DNA of 64,000 nt from Salaquimonas sp. (lineage in GTDB: Bacteria; Pseudomonadota; Alphaproteobacteria; Rhizobiales; Rhizobiaceae): assembly GCA_022340185.1 (NCBI GenBank), contig JAJDOK010000019.1:1-64000 (forward strand). Direction: 5' to 3'. Below the pieces are notes generated by a model that was given only the letters and a program-made list of their open reading frames with translations, was not told the origin of the DNA and did no database searches. The translations under genes were made by a program, and so were the position numbers. How positions within the stretch are numbered: position 1 is the stretch's first letter; each line of letters begins with the position of its first letter. Of the stretch, positions 58,028 through 64,000 are shown piece after piece.

Positions 58028-58178
58028 CGGTTCCCGGCGTTCAATTCCAACCACCCTTCTACTGAGACCCGCACTTGCGTTGCGCGGTGTGCACAAACGC
58101 ACGCAGGCATGGCCAAATCATTCCGATGTCACAGGCACGATGCCATCGGGGACATGATGGCTGCCGCCGTCAACGCAA

Positions 58179-58206
58179 GGGGTACAGGCATGGGGGTACA
58201 GGCATG
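58179..58206. repeat. Perfect 14-bp tandem duplication
   Basis: GGGGTACAGGCATG occurs twice in a row (58179-58192, 58193-58206). The second copy provides the ATG of the DUF805-like gene; the ATG in the first copy is out of frame by 14 nt. It is a recent slippage product or a cis-acting repeat. Confidence 0.85.
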
Positions 58207-58689
58207 ATCGACATATTATCGGCCAATCTGGGTGATCCGGAACACCGGCTGACGCGCGCCGGATTCGCAGCCACAATCCTCTATGCGGTGGTTTTCTTCT
58301 ACTCGACGCTGTTCGGCGCCGCGATCATCATGGGACTGGCCAATGCGGTGGTCGAGACCGGTCTCGGTCTTGCTCCACCCGAGAATCTGCTCCTCCAGAT
58401 CATGGCCGCAGTGCTGGGATTTGCCAGTGGCGCCATCGTCGTAGCGGCGGGCGCGAGCAGGCTGCGCGACATCGGCCGATCGGTAAGATGGCTGGTGCCT
58501 GCCGCCATGAGCTTCGCGGTTTTCGTTGTTTCCGAGACTGGTTTACTCCCTGCTCCCGAGGGGATGGTATCCGCTTCGATCCTTGTCGTCGCTGCAACCG
58601 TACTGGTTCTCTGCCTGTTGCCGGGCAGCGCGGGAACGGATGACCGTACCGGCCTGCAAACAGGAGACGAAATGATCCAGGCAGACTGA
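58204..58689 (+). CDS. DUF805-like membrane protein, divergent
   Basis: A 161-residue protein with about four hydrophobic segments (about 22-48, 63-83, 96-110 and 121-139). SRLRDIGRSVRWLVPAAMSF resembles the DUF805 core RLHDIGRSGWW, and the lead RLTRAGFAATI resembles GRINRA-x-F. The overall pattern is weaker than in its two neighbours. It starts at ATG 58204 inside a 14-bp tandem duplication; no good ribosome-binding site is seen apart from GGGG. Function of the family is unknown. Confidence 0.7.
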   Translation: MIDILSANLGDPEHRLTRAGFAATILYAVVFFYSTLFGAAIIMGLANAVVETGLGLAPPENLLLQIMAAVLGFASGAIVVAAGASRLRDIGRSVRWLVPAAMSFAVFVVSETGLLPAPEGMVSASILVVAATVLVLCLLPGSAGTDDRTGLQTGDEMIQAD

Positions 58690-58790
58690 TCGCGGCATAA
58701 CACCAAAGAGAAACGCACAACGAATACCTGTCGATGAATTGACAAATTTGGAAATCGGCAGGCAGATTCAAGTCAAAGGAGGGTTGTATC

Positions 58791-59159
58791 ATGGACTGGA
58801 AATATCTTTTTCTCAGCCTGGAAGGCCGGATCAACCGCGCCAAGTTCTGGGCTGGCATCGGGGTCATATTTGTCGGTGCAATCATCGCCACCATCATCGA
58901 CAATGTCGCCGGACTGACGATCGGCGGCCAGCCTTATGGCGTCGTTTACATCATCTATGTCATCGCGATGATCTGGCCGGCAATTATGCTCTATGCCAAG
59001 CGCTGGCACGACCGCGACAAGTCGGGATGGTGGACGCTGATCGCCTTCGTTCCGGTCATCGGCGGAATATGGATTCTGATCGAACTCGGCATACTGGCCG
59101 GCAAGCCGGGCGAAAACCGCTTCGGCCCCGACCCGCTCGGCAGGACGGCCGCGATCTGA
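58791..59159 (+). CDS. DUF805 membrane protein
   Basis: A 122-residue DUF805 protein with four predicted helices. It has GRINRAKFWAGIG, the core AKRWHDRDKSGWWTLIAFVP and the end GENRFGPDPLG, all diagnostic. AAAGGAGGGTTG lies just before the ATG. The family occurs widely, often next to lysine or peptidoglycan genes in rhizobia, with no known function. It is the second of three tandem DUF805-type genes between dapD and dapE. Confidence 0.9.
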   Translation: MDWKYLFLSLEGRINRAKFWAGIGVIFVGAIIATIIDNVAGLTIGGQPYGVVYIIYVIAMIWPAIMLYAKRWHDRDKSGWWTLIAFVPVIGGIWILIELGILAGKPGENRFGPDPLGRTAAI

Positions 59160-59315
59160 GTATGGTCGGCGGCGCTTGCCTGCGGCAGGCGTGCACGCCC
59201 GATCAACTGCAGAAAACTGGTATTGCGTCGCCGGACCCGTGCGCATCGGGCTTGGCGATGTGTCACCTTGCTGACAGCGATCCGGCAGCTATATCTGGCA
59301 AACGGGGAGCGGAAA

Positions 59316-59735
59316 TTGAACGGAACGGATCGAAGAGCGAGCGTTGCCTGGCTGCTGTTCGGCTTTGACGGACGCATTGCGCGCCGGTCCTTCATCCTCG
59401 GCCAGCTTTTCATGCTGGCGATCTTCGCGGTGGTGGTGGCGCGGATTGTCGCCGTCAAAGACAATGACAGCGCAACTATATTCTGGGGATTCGTGTTCAT
59501 CGCGTTCATCGGCGTATCGATCGTGTCGAGTTTCGCGCTTGTCGTGAAGCGCCTGCACGATCTCAGCCTGCCAGGCGCACTGGCGCTCATCCTGTGCGTT
59601 CCGACGCTCAATATCCTTTTCGTCATCGCACTGATGGCGCTGCCTTCGAAGCCGGAGGTCAACGAGCACGGCCCGCCGCCCTTCGGGCCGGTTTTCGGCG
59701 GGCAGACCGGGCAAAACCATTCATCAACGGATTGA
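59316..59735 (+). CDS. DUF805 membrane protein, TTG start
   Basis: A 139-residue DUF805-type protein. It shows FDGRIARRSFILGQLF, VVKRLHDLSLPGALALIL and the end SKPEVNEHGPPPFGPVFGG. TTG at 59316 with GGGGAG 6-7 bp upstream is chosen, since the frame to 59223 has no similarity and the next Met lies inside the first helix. It is followed by an unknown gene after 15 bp. Confidence 0.8.
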   Translation: MNGTDRRASVAWLLFGFDGRIARRSFILGQLFMLAIFAVVVARIVAVKDNDSATIFWGFVFIAFIGVSIVSSFALVVKRLHDLSLPGALALILCVPTLNILFVIALMALPSKPEVNEHGPPPFGPVFGGQTGQNHSSTD

Positions 59736-59750
59736 TGGCATTGTTTCGCC

Positions 59751-60512
59751 ATGCCCTATCGCACGCTCAACCCGGAAAAGATCATCGCCACCGCCGCCAA
59801 TCTCGAGCGGCGCATCGGCGAACGATTTCCCGATGCCGGGCTTAAAAACGTGGCAGGCGAACTGGTCAGGCTGGCAAGCGATACGGCGAAGGCGGCAAAC
59901 GAGGTCGCACGGCCGATGTGGTGGCTCAGGGCGGTGATCGCACTGACGGTCATTGTCGGTGCGCTCATCTTCTTCTTCGTCGGCAGTTTCCTGACCTTCA
60001 ACCGTATCGAGACCGACGGCTTCGACGCGGTGCAGGGCGTGGAAGCATCGATCAATACGCTGGTGCTGATCGGTCTGGGCGTCTTCGCGCTGTTTCGCAT
60101 CGAAGAGCGTGCCAAGCGGCATGCCGCGCTGAAGGGCCTGCACGCCATGCGTTCACTGGTCCATGTCATCGACATGCATCAGCTCACCAAGGATCCGGTG
60201 GTGTTTTCCGCCGATTTCAGACCGACAACGAGTTCACCGAATCGCTCGATGAGCCGGGTCGATCTGAAGCGCTATCTCGACTATTGCTCGGAAATGCTGT
60301 CGCTCACCGGCAAGGTCGCGGCGCTCTATGCCCAGTCGCTTGCCGACCACGATGTGCTGGAAGCGGTCAACGATATCGAGAACCTGGCGACCAATTTGTC
60401 GCGCAAGATCTGGCAGAAGATCATGCTTATCAAACCCGGTAACGCCGCGACACCCATAGCCGCTATCTCAGCTTCCGGCGCATCAAAGCCGCGCCAGCGC
60501 CAAGCGCCCTGA
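59751..60512 (+). CDS. Conserved two-TM hypothetical protein
   Basis: A 253-residue protein that I cannot name. An amphipathic N-terminal helical region (about 1-55) precedes two transmembrane segments (about 58-80 and 98-118), then a long cytosolic helical domain (about 119-225; RVDLKRYLDYCSEMLSLTGK). The C-terminus is basic and low-complexity. No ribosome-binding site is obvious at the ATG. Its last 50 bp overlap the 3' end of the convergent methionine synthase-like gene. It may be cotranscribed with the DUF805 gene upstream. Confidence 0.75.
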   Translation: MPYRTLNPEKIIATAANLERRIGERFPDAGLKNVAGELVRLASDTAKAANEVARPMWWLRAVIALTVIVGALIFFFVGSFLTFNRIETDGFDAVQGVEASINTLVLIGLGVFALFRIEERAKRHAALKGLHAMRSLVHVIDMHQLTKDPVVFSADFRPTTSSPNRSMSRVDLKRYLDYCSEMLSLTGKVAALYAQSLADHDVLEAVNDIENLATNLSRKIWQKIMLIKPGNAATPIAAISASGASKPRQRQAP

Positions 60513-61482
60513 GCTTGCCGACGGCGACAGCGCGCGACAGGGGCGCCATGCCGCAATTGGTGCAGGGAAACATGCGCTCGGGGTCGACGAATTCCATCGC
60601 TTTTTGAAGCGTGGCGGCGACTTCCTCTGGCGTTTCGATCCTGTCGGTCGCAACATCGATGGCGCCGACGAGGACGTCCTTGTTCCTGAGCAGGCCCATC
60701 AGATGATAGGGCACATTCGAATTGGCGCATTCGAGCGAGACCTGGCCGATGGTCGACGCGTTGATCGCCGGAAAAAAGTCTTCATACTGGCGCCATTCGG
60801 AGCCAAGCGACTGCTTCCATTCGATATTGGCCTTGATGCCGTAGCCGTAGCAGATGTGGACGGCGGACTTGCATTTGAGGCCCGCCGCAGCACGCTCCAG
60901 CATTGCCACACCCCATTCCGCCGCCTCGCGCGGAAAGGCGTTGAAGGCCGGCTCGTCGAACTGGATGGCGTCGACGCCTTCGGCTTCGAGTTCCCTCGCC
61001 TCCTCGTTGAGGATTTCGGCGAAGGCCATCGCCATGTCCGGCCGGCTACCATAATGGGCGTCGGCGATGGTGTCGCAGATCGTCATCGGGCCGGGCAGAG
61101 TGAATTTCAGCCCGTTCGTCGTCAGGCCGCGCGTGTAACGCGCCTCATCGGAATGGATTTTACCCTTCCTCGAAATGACCGAGGTGACGGTCGGTACATC
61201 GACGACATAGCGGTTGTCGCGGATGCCCATCTTCGTCTTCTTCTGCCAGTCGATGCCATTCACATGTTCGAGGAAACCGTGGACAAAGTGGATGCGATAC
61301 TGCTCGCCGCCGGAGACGATGTCGATGCCGGCCAGTTCCTGTTCCTTGACCCAGATCAGCGTGGCGTCGCGCTTGGCCTGTTCGAGTTCCCCACCGGAAA
61401 GCCGCCACTCAGGCCACAGCTTTTCGGGTTCGGCCAGCCATGAAGGTTTGGGCAGCGAGCCTGCCACCGTGGTCTCGAGCAT
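60463..61482 (-). CDS. Stand-alone core-MetE cobalamin-independent methionine synthase-like protein
   Basis: A 339-residue TIM-barrel protein matching the C-terminal half of MetE (COG0620). All four expected zinc ligands are present: His209 and Cys211 in AVHICYGYG, Glu251 in SLECANSN and Cys310 in FPCTNCGM. The N-terminal MetE half is absent, which makes this a core-MetE form; such proteins in studied bacteria use other methyl donors than methyl-folate (the Mes families). No DUF1852 (MesX) partner gene is next to it here. AGGGAGGGGAGG precedes the ATG, an exceptionally strong ribosome-binding site. It overlaps the 3' end of its convergent neighbour by 50 bp. Confidence 0.88.
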   Translation of the reverse strand: MLETTVAGSLPKPSWLAEPEKLWPEWRLSGGELEQAKRDATLIWVKEQELAGIDIVSGGEQYRIHFVHGFLEHVNGIDWQKKTKMGIRDNRYVVDVPTVTSVISRKGKIHSDEARYTRGLTTNGLKFTLPGPMTICDTIADAHYGSRPDMAMAFAEILNEEARELEAEGVDAIQFDEPAFNAFPREAAEWGVAMLERAAAGLKCKSAVHICYGYGIKANIEWKQSLGSEWRQYEDFFPAINASTIGQVSLECANSNVPYHLMGLLRNKDVLVGAIDVATDRIETPEEVAATLQKAMEFVDPERMFPCTNCGMAPLSRAVAVGKLRALGAGAALMRRKLR

Positions 61483-61697
61483 GATCTCCTCCCCTCCCTG
61501 GCCTCGCCATGCCGCAGATTCGATGACGGTAGCCCGGTGGAGCGTGGAAGCACAAGGCGAGCCGTATTGTCTCCGACCCGCTGGACAGGTTGGCCATTGT
61601 CATGATCATATCGTGTCGCCTGCAAGGGGATGACCGGGCAGGCAACACGCATGAACGTGCCTGCGACTGCTCCACATAGTCGAGAAAGACCACGGCC

Positions 61698-62180
61698 ATG
61701 ATCCTCGGAATGTCGGTTTCCGCGTTTACGATCCTGCATGTCATCATCAGCCTTATTGGCATCGCCACCGGCCTTTACGTGATGATCGGCATGGCTGGCG
61801 GCCGCAAATTGCCGTTCTGGACGGCCATCTTCCTACTTTTCACTGTGGCGACCAGCGTGACGGGGTTCTTCTTCAAATCGACGCAGATCGGGCCGCCGCA
61901 TATTATCGGTGCGATCTCTCTGGTGATCCTGGCGATCGCCCTTTACGCGCTTTACGGCGCACGCCTCAAAGGAAGCTGGCGCTGGATCTATGTCGTAACG
62001 GCGCTGATCGCGCTCTTCTTCAACGTCTTCGTCGGGGTGATCCAGGCATTCCAGAAACTGTCCTTCCTGCAGCCGCTGGTGCCAACGCAAAGCGAACCGC
62101 CATTCCTCGCCACGCAGATCGTCGTACTGATCATCTTCCTGATCTGCGGATGGCTGGCCGTCAGGCGCTATCCCGTCTAG
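61698..62180 (+). CDS. Four-TM hypothetical membrane protein
   Basis: A 160-residue very hydrophobic protein with four helices (about 8-30, 38-58, 66-86 and 92-112) and a fifth near the C-terminus (137-155). It holds FTILHVIISLIGIATGLYVM and FFFKSTQIGPPHIIGAISL. It is of a small alphaproteobacterial family I cannot name. GAGAAAG lies 9-10 bp upstream of the ATG at 61698; a Met at residue 5 is an alternative. It lies upstream of dapE on the same strand, divergent from the MetE-like gene. Confidence 0.75.
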   Translation: MILGMSVSAFTILHVIISLIGIATGLYVMIGMAGGRKLPFWTAIFLLFTVATSVTGFFFKSTQIGPPHIIGAISLVILAIALYALYGARLKGSWRWIYVVTALIALFFNVFVGVIQAFQKLSFLQPLVPTQSEPPFLATQIVVLIIFLICGWLAVRRYPV

Positions 62181-62244
62181 GTAGCGAAAAACGAGATCGG
62201 ATTGACGGCGGATGCACCCGGCTTTCTTGCGCAATTGCGGATGC

Positions 62245-62279
62245 AAAACCGGTTTCCACTTTTGCCGGAATTGCTTTAG
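62245..62279. repeat. Candidate dispersed intergenic repeat
   Basis: The stretch AAAACCGGTTTCCACTTTTG followed by CCGGAATTGCTTTAG resembles a short palindromic repeat that I recall from many rhizobial intergenic regions. It contains ACCGGT and CCGGAATT inner symmetry and lies 10-45 bp upstream of dapE. No second copy was found in this window, so its repeat status is inferred. Confidence 0.35.
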
Positions 62280-62288
62280 ACCGGGCGC

Positions 62289-63473
62289 ATGCGTGCAACT
62301 GATCCCGTACAAATCCTGCGCGAACTGATCCGCTGCCCCTCCGTCACGCCGGAGGAAGCGGGTGCGCTTACCGTGCTGGAAGGTTTCCTGAAACCGCTCG
62401 GCTTCACGGTCGAGCGGCCGGTGTTCAGCGAAGAAGGTACGGCAGATGTCGAGAACCTCTATGCAAGGCTCGGCAGCGAAGCACCGCATGTGATGTTCGC
62501 CGGCCATACCGACGTCGTTTTGCCGGGCAATGCCGACAACTGGACGCACCCGCCTTTCGCGGCCGAGGTGGCGAACGGCATGATGTATGGACGCGGCGCG
62601 GTCGACATGAAGGGCGGCATCGCCTGTTTCGTCGCGGCGATAGGACGGCTGATCGAGGCGGGCGGCAAGCCGAACGGCTCGATCTCGCTGCTGATCACCG
62701 GCGACGAGGAAGGACCTTCGCTCAACGGCACCGACAAGTTGCTCAAATGGGCCGCAGAAAAGGGCGAAGCCTGGGACGGGTGCGTCGTTGGCGAACCGAC
62801 CAATCCGAACGCTGTTGGCGACGCCATGAAGAACGGCAGGCGCGGTTCGCTTTCGGGCCGCATCACGGTGACGGGCGTGCAGGGCCATTCGGCCTATCCG
62901 CAGCTTGCAGACAATCCGGTGCACGCACTGATGGGGCTGCTCGACGCGCTCTTGCTGCCGCCGCTCGACGAAGGGTCCGACCAGTTCCAGCCCTCCGACA
63001 TCCAGGTGACCTCCGCCGATGTCGGCAACAAGGCGGTCAATGTCATCCCCGCCGATGCGACGGCGGCCTTCAATGTCCGCTTCAACGATCTGTGGAACGG
63101 CGACACGCTGAAGGCTGAGATCATGCGTCGGCTCAACGAGGGCGCCGAGTACGGCCGGTTCCGCGCCGGCAGGGACGAACCGGTGAAGTTCAGCGTGGAA
63201 TGGGTCGGGCGTGTCAGCCCCGTGTTCGTGACACGCGACAACCGGCTGACCGGCACGCTGTCGGGCGCCATCGAGGCCGTGACCGGCAGGCAAGTGGAGT
63301 TGTCGACCAATGGCGGCACCTCGGATGCGCGTTTCATCAAGGATTACTGCCCGGTTGTCGATTTCGGTCTGGTCGGCAAGACCATGCACCAGATCGACGA
63401 GCGCGTGTCACTGGCCGATCTCGAAACGCTGACGGCGATCTACCAGCGCTTCCTCGAAAGCTGGTTTCGGTAG
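62289..63473 (+). CDS. dapE: Succinyl-diaminopimelate desuccinylase
   Basis: A 394-residue dizinc M20 peptidase-type enzyme that removes succinate from N-succinyl-LL-diaminopimelate, giving LL-DAP for lysine and peptidoglycan. The metal site is GHTDVVLPG (His near 74, Asp near 76) and ITGDEEGPSLNG holds the catalytic Glu-Glu pair. NGGTSDARFIKDYC near the C-terminus and the closing metal-site His in KTMHQID are present. It starts 10 bp after a candidate repeat and ends 4 bp before truA (convergent). Confidence 0.96.
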   Translation: MRATDPVQILRELIRCPSVTPEEAGALTVLEGFLKPLGFTVERPVFSEEGTADVENLYARLGSEAPHVMFAGHTDVVLPGNADNWTHPPFAAEVANGMMYGRGAVDMKGGIACFVAAIGRLIEAGGKPNGSISLLITGDEEGPSLNGTDKLLKWAAEKGEAWDGCVVGEPTNPNAVGDAMKNGRRGSLSGRITVTGVQGHSAYPQLADNPVHALMGLLDALLLPPLDEGSDQFQPSDIQVTSADVGNKAVNVIPADATAAFNVRFNDLWNGDTLKAEIMRRLNEGAEYGRFRAGRDEPVKFSVEWVGRVSPVFVTRDNRLTGTLSGAIEAVTGRQVELSTNGGTSDARFIKDYCPVVDFGLVGKTMHQIDERVSLADLETLTAIYQRFLESWFR

Positions 63474-63477
63474 ACGA

Positions 63478-64000
63478 TCAGTAATCCACCTTTTCCAGAT
63501 AGAGGCCGTCGGGTGGGGCGACCGGGCCGCAGGCCTTGCGGTTGCGCGCTTCGAGCACCGCGGCGAGATCGTCGGCGATCCACTTGCCCTCGCCGACCAG
63601 TTTCAGGGAACCGACCATGGAGCGCACCTGGCTGTGCAGGAAGGAACGCGAATTGGCGATCACATCGATATGTTCATTGTCGGCTTTGACGACATCGAGT
63701 ACGTCGAGCGTCTTCATCGGCGATTTCGCCTGGCAATTGGCATCACGGAAAGTGGTGAAGTCGTGATGGCCGACGAGGCGCTGTGCGGCCTCATGCATGG
63801 CAGCGACATCGAGCGGCTTGAAAACATGCCAGGCGAGGCCGCGCTCGAGCGCCAGCGGCGCGCGACGGTTGACGATGCGATAGCGGTAATGACGCCGTTT
63901 CGCGGAGAAACGGGCGTCGAAATCGGGCGAGGCGATGATGCAGTCGATAATGGCGATGGCATGGTCATTGACCTTGAGGATGCCGTTCATCGCCTCGCAT
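63478..64000 (-). CDS. truA: tRNA pseudouridine(38-40) synthase TruA, 3' part only
   Basis: About 174 codons of the C-terminal part of TruA, which forms pseudouridine at positions 38-40 of many tRNAs. [10 protein letters not shown] at the edge joins the missing N-terminal half, which holds the catalytic Asp. The C-terminal pseudouridine-synthase domain has [40 protein letters not shown] and [12 protein letters not shown]. The gene continues beyond the right edge. It converges on dapE with a 4-bp gap. Confidence 0.95.
   Translation of the reverse strand, partial: CEAMNGILKVNDHAIAIIDCIIASPDFDARFSAKRRHYRYRIVNRRAPLALERGLAWHVFKPLDVAAMHEAAQRLVGHHDFTTFRDANCQAKSPMKTLDVLDVVKADNEHIDVIANSRSFLHSQVRSMVGSLKLVGEGKWIADDLAAVLEARNRKACGPVAPPDGLYLEKVDY

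Noticed and set aside
61483-61697. SAM-responsive riboswitch before the methionine synthase-like gene
   Set aside because: I looked for SAM-II and SAM/SAH-type conserved stretches and found none; only a very strong ribosome-binding site is clear.
61833-63389. A 518-codon minus-strand frame
   Set aside because: It is antisense to dapE and the four-TM gene; no similarity and shadow-type composition.

Overview
The window is a 64-kb piece of a GC-rich (about 60% or more) alphaproteobacterial chromosome. Protein content and gene order point to the Hyphomicrobiales (Rhizobiales), probably Phyllobacteriaceae or a close relative such as Mesorhizobium, Aminobacter or Nitratireductor. The main clues are the run miaB / PlsC-type acyltransferase / rimI / tsaB / nfu / usp / trpS / murJ / glnD / grpE / hrcA, the trio olsB / maeB (tme) / mutS, the set rpmH / rnpA / yidC / engB / argB, and the dapD ... 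DUF805 ... dapE / truA cluster. Genus is inferred from recalled synteny and was not tested. Almost everything looks chromosomal and housekeeping. No insertion sequence, integrase, prophage, CRISPR array or rRNA was seen.

Layout. Positions 1-11.6 kb are a continuous minus-strand block: miaB (cut by the window edge), a lysophospholipid acyltransferase, rimI, tsaB, nfu, a universal stress protein, trpS, murJ, glnD, grpE and hrcA. Positions 11.7-20.5 kb are mostly plus strand: rph-rdgB-hemW, a minus-strand LppC-type lipoprotein, rsmI-yraN-gshB, an AT-rich gap with a small unknown gene, and comM. Positions 20.5-29.3 kb hold a hybrid histidine kinase, olsB, maeB (minus) and mutS. Positions 29.2-33.7 kb look accessory: a membrane-anchored ClpP/SppA-like protein, an AraC regulator, a small unknown protein, a GNAT enzyme and a class-3 lipase lipoprotein. 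tRNA-Leu(CAG) follows.

Positions 34.2-41.2 kb hold an NDUFA9-like NAD(P)-binding protein, a TauE/SafE permease, a TPR lipoprotein, an M17 aminopeptidase, a MarR regulator translationally coupled to an NlpC/P60 hydrolase, an AI-2E-type permease and tRNA-Arg(ACG). Positions 41.3-45.9 kb are minus strand: a histidine kinase, a pyridine-nucleotide-disulfide oxidoreductase paired with a TVP38/DedA-type membrane protein, and a VOC protein. Positions 46-52.2 kb hold rpmH-rnpA-yidC, a divergent TetR/SDR pair, engB and argB. Positions 52.2-64 kb hold an EamA transporter, a monooxygenase/ECF-sigma pair, a HAD nucleotidase, a LOG-family protein, dapD, three DUF805-type membrane proteins, a two-TM unknown, a core-MetE methionine synthase-like protein, a four-TM unknown, dapE and truA (cut by the window edge).

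How the parts relate. Several genes serve protein synthesis and quality control (trpS, miaB, tsaB, rimI, rsmI, truA, rpmH, engB, grpE/hrcA, yidC). Others serve nitrogen sensing (glnD), glutathione (gshB), the cell wall and lysine (murJ, dapD, dapE, NlpC/P60, LppC), ornithine lipids (olsB, possibly the first acyltransferase), and genome maintenance (mutS, rdgB, comM). The least described items are the monooxygenase/ECF(SnoaL) pair with its upstream 18-bp palindrome, the TetR/SDR pair whose operator contains two mirror-image promoters, the DUF805 trio, the stand-alone methionine synthase core, and the 29-34 kb accessory segment. I found no clear evidence for a wholly new multi-gene system.
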